This document shows positions 1 to 11,155 of a stretch of DNA of 64,000 nt, piece by piece. The notes under the pieces are model-generated. The model was not told where the DNA came from. It saw nothing but the letters and a program-made list of their open reading frames with translations, and did no database searches. The stretch covers positions 21,154,414 to 21,218,413 of the forward strand of contig OX326958.1 in the NCBI GenBank assembly GCA_946800325.1, given 5' to 3'. A program made the position numbers and the translations under genes. The first letter of the stretch is position 1; each line of letters opens with the position of its first letter. Source of the DNA: Luzula sylvatica. Taxonomy: Eukaryota > Streptophyta > Magnoliopsida > Poales > Juncaceae.

Positions 1-668
1 TTTATAATTGTACATATTATATTGTATTTCATATATAAAATTTTCATCTTACCTTGCACTCACATTTAATCATGTAATCTTATGAAATGATAATAATTGA
101 ATAAATTTAGTTAATGTGAACATAATCAATAATAATAGATCACGTCATTACTGTATGATGATGTGACTTTCTAAGAAAGCTTAAAATATCATGTAAAATA
201 ATACACATAAATAGCTACAAATAATTATGATTATAAAAAATCAATAATTAATCAATTGTCTAAATTTTATCACATTTCATAATCTAATGATTGATATGAA
301 TGTCATGATGTGACACAAAAAAATTACACAACTTTACAAAATAAATGCGGATAAATACTAGCTCTTTTTTTCAATCCGGTCCATATAAACAATTCCCAAT
401 ATATAAAATATCCTAGCTCTTTTATTTCACCAAACTCTTTCTCGTGAGCTTTTATCTCCGGGGTTATATACGAACACCTCCACAAACAGACAAAAGTTGT
501 ATTGATACGTCAATCGAAGGAGAGTTGAAAGAGGTTAATTAGAATGATTAGCATCAAATAAATGTTTATATGTATAGATTCAATTAAAAAGTCTAACCAA
601 TCCGATTAATCCCCATCGATTGACGCATCAAGAAATATTTTATGTGTTCATGGAGCATGATATATATT
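1..668. other. Non-coding AT-rich left part of duplication copy A
   Basis: I see no gene here. The sequence is AT-rich intergenic DNA matching 40158-40565 and 43377-43625 in copy B. The 9-bp duplication flanking the next element begins at 660. Confidence 0.7.
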
Positions 669-2303
669 GGGAAATTTTACTATGCCCCCCAGTTTCCCCC
701 CACCATTGATGATTGAGTCATCATACGTCATGGTGGCTTTGTATTGATTGGAATCTCCAATTATTCAAATTCCCCCCCACTTTACATTCAAATTTCCCAC
801 TCATCCAAATACCTTTGTATTGTTGGTTAATTGAATCATGCAAATACAATTAACAAAATTAACAACATAATTAAACAAAATTAAAAACATAATTTGATTA
901 ACGACATATTTGAATTAACAACATAACTAACGACGACGATTTGACTTTTATTATTACAAATATGTTATGACTAATATTCCATTAATAACATAATTAACAC
1001 CATAATTAAATTAACAAAATTTATAAGAATATGTTCTGACTAATATTTAATTAATAAAATTAATTCAATTAACAAAAATGATTCCATTTACTAAATTAAT
1101 CAACAAATTAATACAACAAATTAATAACTAATTAATACAACAATTAATCTCACCAAATCGACTCGACTCGCATATTAACAACAAATTAATACCACCATTA
1201 ACTAAATTAATCAAATATTGTGTACAAAAATACATTTACAAATTAACAAAAACTAATACACATATTAATTAACAAATAATCTCGCTTACAATCAACTCGA
1301 CTCTCCAATCCAGAAAACAGGAACTCTGTACCAGTCCACAATCGAAGTCAAATCGTCGTCGTCAATCCACCGAAGCCTCCAATCGTCAACCAGCTCCTGC
1401 TCCAGCTCCACCTCCATTAACAACTCGAAATTGATGTACCGAATTGATCGTCAATTGAAGCCAGAACCTAATCTCCTACATCAAATCCAATTTCCTGCAT
1501 TAATAATCAATTCAAACTTAACTGCGAATCGAAGTGTACCAGCAATTAACTGTTCATCTGCAACGTCCTAACCAGTACCATCACCAGCGATTAATCGTTA
1601 ATCGAAGCCTAAATTGAATCAATCAACCCATCGATCCAAACTTCCATTAATTGTTAATCAAGCAAACCTGAAATTAAACAGCTAATCATACCTTGTTCGT
1701 TAATTAATCGGTACCAGTTTCAATCGTCGCCTGAAAACCACTGGTCAGTTTTAATCGGTACCAGTTTCAATCGAAACCTCCATCAACTGTTAATCCAACG
1801 TCACATGAAATTAACCCAAAGAACAAACCTTGCTCGCCAATTAATTGGTACCAGGTACTTTCACCCCTTGCATTGATCGAGAATTATAATTCTTCATACC
1901 TTCAGTCGTCGGTTCCATGCCTCCTCAGTTCCTCGCGATTTAGGGTTTAAAAATCAGAAAAATCAGAAACATAGGGTTAAACCTTGAAATTGAGCCTTGA
2001 ATTGAAACTCAGAAAAATCAAAACAACTGAGAAACGGCGATTTAGGGTTTCAAAATCAACAAAAACACATCAACAAAAACTAGCAACAACGACAGAGACA
2101 GAATAACAACAACTAAAGCTTAGATCAGACTTCATACCTCGCGATTTAGGCGTCGCCCTCTCAGCAACGAGAGATAAACGGCGATTTAGGCGTCTCGAAA
2201 GAAAAAACTAGAAAACCCTAGGGTTTCGTCGTCTCGTCGTCGCCCTCTCAGACTTGATTCCTTTGTCCTCTCAAACGGCGATTTCGTCTGCTCGCTAGCT
2301 CGT

Positions 2304-2353
<50 letters not shown>

Positions 2354-2553
2354 TGGGAAGTGGCAGCTGCAAATGAAGGAGAGGAGAGAGAAAGCGTGTA
2401 GGGTTTAGGATATATATATTGATCGGTCCACCAATTAATGGGCAATGGGGGGGAATTTTCGGAGATGCAATACAACCCCCAATTGATTGCAAACGTCATG
2501 CTGATTCAATCACGGATCGCGGGGGGAAATGGGGAGGCTTCATATATGAGCTC
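669..2553. mobile_element. Non-autonomous Mutator-like element (about 1.9 kb), copy A only
   Basis: The element is absent from the matching position in copy B (around 43626-43635). It is flanked by the 9-bp direct repeat ATATATATT at 660-668 and 2554-2562, although the site is AT-microsatellite-like, so one AT unit is ambiguous. Nine-base duplications are the rule for Mutator-like elements. The ends form long imperfect inverted repeats of roughly 100 bp, with runs of five to seven C on the left mirrored by G runs on the right. The interior has an AT-rich stretch with many ATTAACAA motifs (830-1300), then a more GC-rich part with repeats of ACCAGTTTCAATCG, then a GA microsatellite. No transposase is visible. 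The MITE at 34131-34392 has related termini. Confidence 0.75.
2306..2351. repeat. (GA)n microsatellite
   Basis: About 22 uninterrupted GA units lie inside the Mutator-like element. They produce artefactual low-complexity Ser-Leu reading frames on the opposite strand. Confidence 0.95.
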
Positions 2554-2562
2554 ATATATATT

Positions 2563-5500
2563 TACCCTTTACCTTTCAACAAGCATTGAAAATCAGATTA
2601 TATCCATGTGAATATAACTGTAATATGGGTAGCGAGTCCGTTTTGACCTGCTACACAGAAGCCTATAAAACTGCTGCATGAAAATCAGATTTATGTCCTT
2701 CGGCTATGTTTAGCGGTCGCTGAGTCTATTTGTCGCTCAAAACACATTCCCAAAATCCTGCACAAATTACTTCTCAATTGCACGATCAAGATCATGGGTA
2801 GAGAGAAGACGGAACCCATTTATACTAACCTCGACAAGGATGATTTCGATTCCGTATTAACCTCCCCCAAATCGCTTGATTATGGGACAAATGCAATGAA
2901 TCAGACCAGAATCGGAGATGCCTCGATCTGCCAATTGCTGAAACTTACAGATGGGTTTTAGTATTTGACCAGTTCTCAATTGGGTCGTCGTGCAATGCTG
3001 AATTTGGGGAGTTATCTTCTTTCCTCTTGTGTTTCAAACTCTGTTCTTATAAAACTGGAGACGGTTAGTGTTCACTGCTACAATTTCTTAATACGCGTAG
3101 CTTATTTTTACATCAATTATATACTCAAATATCGTGATCATTGTGTTGTATTATTTGGGTTCTGATATAGAATACAGAAACCAATTTTGGAAGAATCGGG
3201 AAAGTAATACTTATCTAAGAATCAGACCAAACAATCCAATCAAACGGCCTAAATCCATTATATTCTTCTTTGGTGAGTTGGAATTGTGGATCCGAGTTGT
3301 ATATCGCTTGTAATAAAATGGATTCTAAAACTAGATCGGAAGATTTGATCTATTTTAAGGCACTCTTTTTTGCCCTAATTTACATTTAGTTATGCATTTG
3401 TTACCCTTTTGTTAATGTAGATTAGTGCTTGGTGGAAATCTGGTTTTTGATAGTCTGGAATTTGGTTTCTTGTTTTTTGACAAGATGTGGTAACTGGTAA
3501 AAGGACTGACGGTAGACGTTAGAATAGGCGAGAATTTAGGTTTACATTTAATTCAGTATACTGGTCATGATCTTATAAATTTCTCTGTAAAATAGGCGTC
3601 AATTTAAATCGCCACTGCTTTTAAATCATCTCATCGGTATAATAAAGAGCTTTTTTCAATTTCAAAATTCAATATTTCTAAAATTGTGTTATTTTCTATT
3701 TATTTTGGTTTAATAGGTACTTCTTCACCTTGCATAATGTCATTGAGAAATTTCAAGGTTTTTTCGGTGTATTAAAATGAGGGCTCACAATCAGATCAAG
3801 TGGTATAACTCCCGAAATTTCTTCAGTTATAAGAGTATATACAAAATCACTTTACCAAAACGATAATTTAAACTCAAATGAAACCTCAAATAATAATAGT
3901 AGTCATGTAAATACTTTATAATCATTACCTCGTTCGTTTTAATTGTTCCCAGATTGTAAAAGATATCAATGCACACAAACTTCAGGGTTTATTGCTGATA
4001 CTGCAGCCAATTTTGTGCATAAATCATTGATAAATCAAAATAAATTAATTGAGAACGAAACCAATTGTTTGGAAATGGAAGATTCATTCAAGGCTTTGGA
4101 ACGGTCAAAGAAATGCTTCAGCCCTCGGTGCACCCAAAGTAGGTTCTTTTTTGTACTTTCATCTTTCTTTTATTTTGAGTTATTATGTTATTAAATTATT
4201 TATTTGGTGCTGTTTTGGACATTTAAAAAAAAAATATGGGATATAGGTGCTTAATGTCAAATGGGAAAGGACGCTATCTAGGTAATAAATTTAATATTAC
4301 AATTTGGAACTTTATTACTTAAATAATTTGACCTAATTCTAGTGTTAATAATATTTTTTCGAAAGACATATTTGCTTAATGTCAAATGGGATTGCATTTG
4401 AAGTTTTTATATACAATATGTTTTGTTTTCATCTATTGACAAAATTATTTCCTTTTTGTTCGACATGACAATTGAATATATTGTACCGATTCTACGTTTA
4501 CTTCAACAATTTTATATCTCCACGTTGTTCTTCGCAATACACGTGAAGATATGCACACGACTAAGATAGCCAAATTCCATGTTTTAACCCCGTACTACAC
4601 AAGATATAATTACTTCTAACTTCTTAGATATAATGTATTTTTCTTCTACTCTATTTGATTTCCTCTAATGTCTCAAATATGTCTTTCAAAAATATTTGTT
4701 AGAAATATGAAAAATCATTTTGTAACTAACTGAAGCTCCATTCTGCCTTATATGGAACTGTTATGTATAGATCACATGACTAAATGCATATTAGTATTGA
4801 CTATCTAACCTATATTATATAAACAATAATCACATGAATATGTTCCTCATGAAGCATTGATTCTTGATCACACACCTTTTTTACTGCAAAAAAAATCATT
4901 TTTTGGTGTTTTGCATTTACACTTTCGAACTTTCAAAGTATTAGGTTCAACACGATATTTTTTTGAGCTATGAATTTTCATTTCCAAAATATCTGTGAAA
5001 TAATTTTTTTTTTGAAGAATATTACGGTAAAATAAATTGAAGTATCATACTTTGGTAAGAATTTTTTTTTCTTAATATATCGTTGATCATATTAATAGTT
5101 CAATAGTTTCAACACGATACTTTTTTCCACATTGAAAATTTTCTTAATGTAACTACAAGGTATAAAGGCCGTAATTATTTTGGACGTAACAATTCATTGA
5201 TTGTACAAAATTTTGAAACTCATTAAGGTTTGTAAATATTTATATTAAAAACTTTATTCAGATATAACTTCTTGTGATATTTTTGAAATGATTATAGTGT
5301 AACTATTTTAATATTAATATATTTTCTCCTTTTAAACAATCTTGATTCTAAAAGATAATAATAAAAAATGATTTATTATCATGAGCACTACAAATTTTAT
5401 AAAATAGTTATTTTACATGATGTTTCAACTAATTTTATTTTATTGTACTAAGTTTTTGTGTATTTTTTGTTTTTTACTTGGGATGAAACTTTTCTGAGTA

Positions 5501-5787
5501 TTTATTGTCCTCAGGCCATTTTAAGGGGCTATATTGATATCGTGCCCAATTTATTAATGTTGTGGTAATGTTTAGACCGTAAATATTGATCCTCGGAGGA
5601 CAAAATCTATCTTAGTGTAGGATATGTGGTTTTATCTAATATCTCAAACATATTTTTTCGAAAAATACATGTTAGAATCTGAAAAGTCACGACCTAAATA
5701 AAAGAATTCACTATTTGTTTCTTAAATAGAATTATATTGTATATGGATCTCGTGAATAAATGCAATGAAATGATAGTTTTAACATAA
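2563..5787. other. Copy A spacer with unrecognised gene remnant, no intact gene
   Basis: This block matches 43630-55660 of copy B after its insertions are removed. Around 2790-3080 short open stretches include a start context at 2795 and the residues SICQLLKLTDGF followed by a stop, then MLNLGSYLLSS. The same segment recurs at 43865-44140 with mostly conservative differences, so this may be a decayed exon of a host gene. I do not recognise the family. The rest (3300-5780) is AT-rich and non-coding as far as I can see. A deletion repaired with filler DNA lies at 4373-4391. Confidence 0.5.
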
Positions 5788-7163
5788 GGACATGTTTGGA
5801 TAGACGTAGTTAGGATAGTTAGTAGTATCAACTACTGTAATAAGACTAACACTTGAGTTTGGACTGGGGGAATTGATACATCACTGCAATTACAAAATCA
5901 TTAACCCCTCTTATTGCTGCACTCACGACCCTCATACTAACTCCAAGAGTTCCAAAAGCGGGAATGACAAATTTTGGCGGGAGTGAGTAACGAAATGAAG
6001 AGGCGCCTCTCTGACTTCTCTCCTCTTCGTAAAAACCTTCCACGACAAAGAAGAAATTCATCAAGAAGCCTCCTTCTCTCCAACTGAAGAGGCGCCTCCT
6101 TCTCTGCCTTCTCCTCCTTTTAGTAAAGAAAATTTCTTTCTCTTTTTTCGTTCAATTAAATTCATGCCAGAATTTTTTTTTCGTTCAATTAAAATCTGTG
6201 AAGAAGTCTCATTCTCTCCATAAAGAAGTGTCTTTTTGTGGAAGCAAAGAAGCATAACCTTGTGTTTGGTAAATATCTTAAACTTGGTGTGTCCATAAGT
6301 TGTTCGATGAAATGCCAATTAGAAAATTTATTAGTAACAAGTTGAATATATCCAAAAAAATCGCATGTTCTTGTACATAAAGAAGTTTCTTTCTCTGGAA
6401 ACAAAGAAGCATAAGCTTGTGTTTGGTAAATACTCAAACTTGATGTGTCCATAAGTTGTTCGATGAAATGCCAATTAGAAAATTTATTAGTAACAAGTTG
6501 AAATTTGCGCGTTTGGTGGCGGATGCGATCATGACTATGGGAGACAAGTTCCCAATGCCCATATTGATATCGGCAAGTCGATTTCTAGCAAAGAATCCTT
6601 GTGAAGCACATATTTTTCTAAATTATGATTCTACTTATCGAGAAGGGTGGATCGATAACTTTGCGATGGAAAACATTGGGCCCGGTGGTAACTAATATTA
6701 TGGAGTAGTTTATGGTTTATGTATGTGTTGCGTCCATTTTGTTATTTTATTTATGACGTGACCTATTTTATGTAATTGTGACGTCTTATTTTGTTATTTT
6801 AGTATCATGTTGTTAATTAAAGTATTTGTTCCAATGTTTCTCATTGTTTATCGAAGTATTATTTTTAATCTAAAATATTTGTTGGAGTAGTTCATGGATA
6901 TTTTTATTTTTTAAAACATGAATGAATTTGTTATATACAGTAATATCATTTTCTTATTATTAGTGACTTGTTTGTATTATTTTCTTGTTATTAATGATTT
7001 GTTTACATATCCTCAACACATTAGTCAAACATGAATGTTGGAATTGCAGTAATTATAATGTTTACCATCCAAACAAACAAAATTGAATTGTAATTGCGAG
7101 GACTCCATCTCCAAGGAACACACTTTCCTATGTTGTTACTATTACCATCATCCAAACATGCCC
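5788..7163. mobile_element. PIF/Harbinger-like non-autonomous element, copy A only
   Basis: Copy B has an empty site at about 55650. The insertion is flanked by the 3-bp duplication TAA (5785-5787 and 7164-7166). The termini are inverted repeats beginning GGACATGTTTGGAT on the left and GGGCATGTTTGGAT when the right end is read inward. Both the 3-bp TAA duplication and the G-rich termini with TGTTTGG fit the PIF/Harbinger/Tourist group. Inside, a roughly 140-bp segment is tandemly duplicated (about 6195-6335 and 6360-6500, sharing CATAAGTTGTTCGATGAAAT). No DDE transposase is visible. At 1.38 kb it is larger than a typical Tourist MITE. Confidence 0.8.
6456..6695 (+). pseudogene. Hypothetical 79-residue frame inside the PIF/Harbinger-like element
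   Basis: This frame is open for 79 codons and its composition is not low complexity (for example AIMTMGDKFPMPIL and EAHIFLNYD). It sits inside the element, just after the internal duplication. It could be the tail of an accessory or transposase ORF left when an autonomous element lost its middle. I do not recognise the family, and no zinc finger, Myb/SANT repeat or catalytic triad is evident. An expressed host protein seems unlikely because the copy B allele lacks it. Confidence 0.25.
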
Positions 7164-7296
7164 TAAATAAACTATAATCACACGAAAACTTCACTTACAA
7201 AGTATGATTTGGTATCAGATATCACACACTTTTTGCAAGTTTGTGTTGAAGAATTCATTTGCTTTATCAGGACATTTTTTGTTGTTGAGTTATTCT

Positions 7297-7800
7297 CACG
7301 GATACGGATACGGGTATCGTATCCGACAACACGATGCGGATATGACGATACGGTTATTTTCAAAAAAACATAGGATACGATTAATTTTGTTGAGTTATTC
7401 CCTATATATTTTTTTTTATTTATTAATTACGATTTATATATTTAATTTTTTTATGTATTATATATTTGACATAATATGTACTAAATTTTTGTTTTTACAG
7501 AAATAAATTCATATCAAGTAAATGTTTATTATATTTAATTATATACTTATATGTATTACTCATTTATTTCATTTTGAAATATTTATTTTTATTTTCCAAG
7601 TATATTTATATATACGTTAGAAATATCCGACAAGTATCCGGATGTATTCGAAAAGTATATGTTATTATTTTGAAATAGAATATTCGGATACGCTACGTGA
7701 AGTATCCGATACGTATCCGACGAGTTTCCGACGAGTATCGGTATCCGATACGGCATTTAATACGATACGACTTGATTTTTGAAGTATCCGCATAACATAG
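7297..7800. mobile_element. GATACG-rich hAT-type MITE (shared by both duplication copies)
   Basis: The element is flanked by the 8-bp repeat GTTATTCT (7289-7296) and GTTATTCC (7801-7808). Its right end reads CATAACATAG, like the CTATGTTGC terminus of the relative at 46726-47295. The left end starts at CACGGATAC and has lost the outer CTATGTTG. Its outer portions are dense in GGATAC/GTATCC motifs on both strands. The same insertion is at 55775-56274, so it predates the duplication. No coding capacity. Confidence 0.7.
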
Positions 7801-8424
7801 GTTATTCCTTTTGCTCCTTTGCATTTACACCCTTTTAACTATCTAATTTTGAATACGGCCTTATAAACTATTACATTATTTTTCTTATAAAATAAATTTT
7901 TTAAAATTTAAAGTTTTGCTTCATATGTATTGTATTATTGCAATACACATAAAACAAACTTTACATGCCAAATTCTATTTGGTTCATATGTATTGTATTA
8001 TTGCAGTTACCGCTCATGCATAATCGATCAGGTGTTCTTCTTTACCCCTTTTTCGCTCCAGTAAAGACTTGAATTCGCCCCTTTTTCGCTAATTTCGTTT
8101 TTTAGTTTAAAAATGATTAGATTTAGTTTAAAATTGATTTCGCCCCTTTTTCGCTCATATGTTGTTTGTGTTCGCAGAGATCTTTGACGAGTCAATTATT
8201 TTATGCATCGACGAGTTTTTGAAATATTATATGAAATTATTTACTAATTTTTTTGAAATATTCGATGAGATCTCTTGCTCATGCAGTGGAGTTAACAAGA
8301 CAATGAGTTGTTGACAGCTTGAAATTTGCTGAAGAAGATTTATTTCTCGCATTTTTTGTTCTTTTTTCTCATAGCCTTTTATTTTAGTTTATTTTCTTTA
8401 CATAGTACTTGATTTGCCATGATT

Positions 8425-8555
8425 ATCGAACTTGATTATTACTCGCAGAATGAGTTTTGTAAAATGAAAATCGATTTGCCCTCCCTTGACAAACTTGTGC
8501 ATGAATATATACAGAATCAATCGATTTTGTGCTCCTAAGATTTTCTGAAATTCAG
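8425..8555 (+). pseudogene. Unrecognised host exon remnant, copy A
   Basis: A possible acceptor (ACTCGCAG) is followed by an open stretch including CKMKIDLPSLDKLVHEY. The same exon in copy B (56941-57045) continues as CVYRINRF, whereas copy A lost a few bases and is shifted. I do not recognise the family; a helical protein-interaction domain is only a guess. The hAT element at 8564 interrupts the sequence just downstream. Confidence 0.35.
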
Positions 8556-8563
8556 ATTTAAAC

Positions 8564-10835
8564 CATGGTTCGCAGGATCGCCGACTCAGGCATGGAGTCG
8601 TCCGACTTGAGTCGGAGTCGGTGGTGGCCGATCCGATTCCGGTTGGATTTCACCGCTCGAGTTTTTGTTTGCCATTTTTTCACATCTGGCGAGCTATATG
8701 GCGAGCTTCGAAGAGATAAGGTTGGTGTTTCGAGAGTTGTGCAAGTGGTGTCCGATAATGGGGAAAATTTTAAAAAGGCCGGAAAACTAATAATGAGAAA
8801 ATATAAAAGTATATATTGGACGCCCTGCGCTGCTCATTGTATTGAGTTAATGTTAGAAGATATCGGAAAAGAATCGGATATAATATATCTGGTCAAAAAA
8901 AATGCAAGAAGTCACTAAGTTTATATATAATCATGGATGGGGGCTTAGCGCGATGCGAGAAGAAACTGGAAATCGCGAGATTATTAGACCTGCAATTACC
9001 CGTTTTGCGACACAATTTCTATCATTGCAGAGCCTATACTCGTTTAAAGATACTCTACAAAGAATGTGCTTAAACGAGAAATGGATCGAAGGAATCCGCC
9101 GTTTAAAACTTAGAAAGGATATAGAAAATGCACATGGAATACGTGATATCCTATTTGATAGTAGTTTTTGGGCTTCCGTTTGAGAGACGGTGTTATTATT
9201 CAAACCTTTAGTAAAAGTGCTTCGGTTGGTTGATAGCGATGACAAACCACAAATGGGATTTTTGTATGAAGCACTTCATAGAGCGAAAGAAGAGATACGA
9301 AAAAATGTAGGTGAGAGAGAGTACAAAAAATGGTGGAAACTTATTGATGACAGATGGACCAATCAGCTACATAGACACATTCATGCTGTTGGTACATTCT
9401 TTTTATTACATAAATTGTATGAATAATTTTTTTTATTTAAATATTATGATTCTATTTGCAGCATACTTGTTAAATCCGAAGTTCCAATATTCTCGCAAAA
9501 GAAAGAAAGATTCTGAAGTATTAAAGGGCATCACGAGGGTAGTTCAAAAGTTTCAACCAAATGTGGACCTTCAAATAGAGACAGATAAAGAGGTATAATT
9601 TTTTTTAATTTTTTTAATTTTTTTTATTAGGTTCAAAATTTATAACATAATGTTTATTTAGGTGGATAAATATTGTAAAAAACTAGGTGTTTTTCCACGC
9701 AAAAATTTCAACGTGCAATCGAACTCATGCCACCTGCTCAATGGTGGTCTATATATGGAAAGATCAAATGTTCATATTTGGCACCAATAGCAGTTCGCAT
9801 TTTAAGTCAAACCGCAACAGCTTCCAACTGTGATAGAAATTGGACAACGTTTGCTTTGATCCATACAAAACCAAGAAATAGGCTCAAAATGGATCGACTC
9901 GAACACCTCGTATTTTGCCATTATAACATGCGACTTGGAGAACGACAATTGAGAAGAGATGAAAATGATCAATTAATAAATTTGGATGAAATATTCCATG
10001 ATGAGGATCCACTACAACCATGGATAAGAGAAACGGAAGATCGTTTGCTTGATGATAGAGAAAATCAGTGGCTACATGATTGTTCAAGTGACGAAGAACC
10101 CGAAGAAAAGAGCACTTCTAGTGATGGTAATAATAGTGGTGGGAGTAACCTCAATCGGGATGCCCGGTCTACAATAATAACGAGCCTGACGACGACGATA
10201 ATTATCTTCATAGAAGAGACAATGAACTCGGTACACATGGCTCTGAAAGCCAAAGACAGGGAAACATAAGAACTCAAAGAAATAATCGAGGAAAGAACCG
10301 AAGAGACGATTATTATTATGATGATGTTGCGGGGGTGAGTAGTGGATCAAACCCAATTGATTATACTAATTCATATAACGAAATAGAAGAAAATGAAAGC
10401 TCAAACATGGCACAAAACTATTCGGACACGTATAATTCATTTTATGGTAATCAACAACACCAAAACAATTCATCACTCGACACAATGATGTATGATATTT
10501 TTGGATCCAAGGATCTACGTCATAATTTATATCGTCTTCCTTATCAAAATGAGCATGATAATGACGATGTCATGCAACCGGCGCGTCATAGTTTTTGGCA
10601 CTAGTTTATTTGATGATGTATTTTTTTAGTTAATTAAGTATTACTATATATAATATATATAATATAATGTAAGTTGTATTTGTGTTATTTTTTTAATTTT
10701 TTTTAATTAATAAGACAACATTTTCACAAAATCCGACTCTCCGATCCGACTCGGGCGATTCCGATCCGACTCACCCGACTATTACTCTTCGGCCATCGGC
10801 CGACTCCAACTCCGACTCCGACTCTAAGAACTATG
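8564..10835 (+). mobile_element. hAT transposon with degenerate transposase, copy A only
   Basis: Copy B carries the empty site at about 57060. The 8-bp duplication ATTTAAAC lies at 8556-8563 and 10836-10843, the hallmark length for hAT elements. The termini are short imperfect inverted repeats: CATGGTTC on the left, and CATAGTTC when the right end is read inward. Subterminal regions on both sides are rich in GACTC/GAGTC motifs, likely transposase-binding repeats. The body encodes a broken hAT transposase without its N-terminal BED zinc finger. Confidence 0.9.
8700..10604 (+). pseudogene. hAT transposase remnant (DUF659 to C-terminal dimerisation region)
   Basis: Several adjoining frames together resemble plant hAT transposases. 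8715-8918 has VSDNGENFKKAG and WTPCAAHCIELMLEDI, typical of the DUF659 catalytic region. 8902-9183 has IIRPAITRFATQFLSLQSL. 9184-9395 has PLVKVLRLVDSDDKP and RWTNQLHRHIHAV. After a probable intron (about 9394-9462) comes AYLLNPKFQY. 9727-10269 has the tryptophan-rich dimerisation part (PAQWWSIYG, NRNWTTFALIH-like). Damage seen: a frame change near 8900, an in-frame TGA at 9181-9183, another frame change near 9705, and loss of the BED finger. The acidic, Asn/Ser-rich tail continues to 10604. It cannot encode an active transposase as it stands. Confidence 0.85.
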
Positions 10836-11040
10836 ATTTAAACATTTATCTAAATCAAAGCTTTCCAGTGATAATTGGTGAAATTGCAAATTTGGTAGCC
10901 TACTTGTTCGCGCCATCAGTTCTAGTCACTCCACTTCGCACCCTGAGCATCATCGTGAGGTATGAGAATCAATCAATTTCTCCCCTAAATCCACAACTTC
11001 ACAACTAACTTCAATTTTTCGTAGTGTTGCGCTTGCGCAT
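10836..11040. other. Copy A spacer between hAT and helicase remnant
   Basis: This matches 57050-57245 in copy B. It contains short open stretches and a possible donor (GTGAGGTATGAG), but no product that I recognise. Confidence 0.4.
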
Positions 11041-11057
11041 CCTCATCCTTCAGGCTC

Positions 11058-11155
11058 CCGAGAATCGAGATTGAATTATTAAAGAGTTTAAGGATGGTTT
11101 TACAAAGGTGTTCCTCGCTACTGATTTGCTTGTTAGAGGTTTTAATCAATCTTAG
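11058..11155 (+). pseudogene. DBP5-like DEAD-box RNA helicase exon remnant, copy A
   Basis: The frame reads IIKEFKDGFTKVFLATDLLVRGF, split here as IIKEFKDGFTKV and FLATDLLVRGF. This matches the helicase C-terminal lobe just before and across motif V (consensus TDLLARGFD) of DBP5/LOS4-type DEAD-box RNA helicases, which act in mRNA export. An in-frame TGA precedes IIKEF, where family members usually have a basic residue. The exon ends at a good donor (TTAG|GTGAGT). The same exon in copy B is split by the Mutator element at 57324. Only this exon is recognisable, so I call it a decayed or duplicated gene fragment. Confidence 0.7.

Noticed and set aside
2248..2499. Minus-strand frames with a long Ser-Leu run
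   Set aside because: Translation of the GA microsatellite inside a Mutator-like element.
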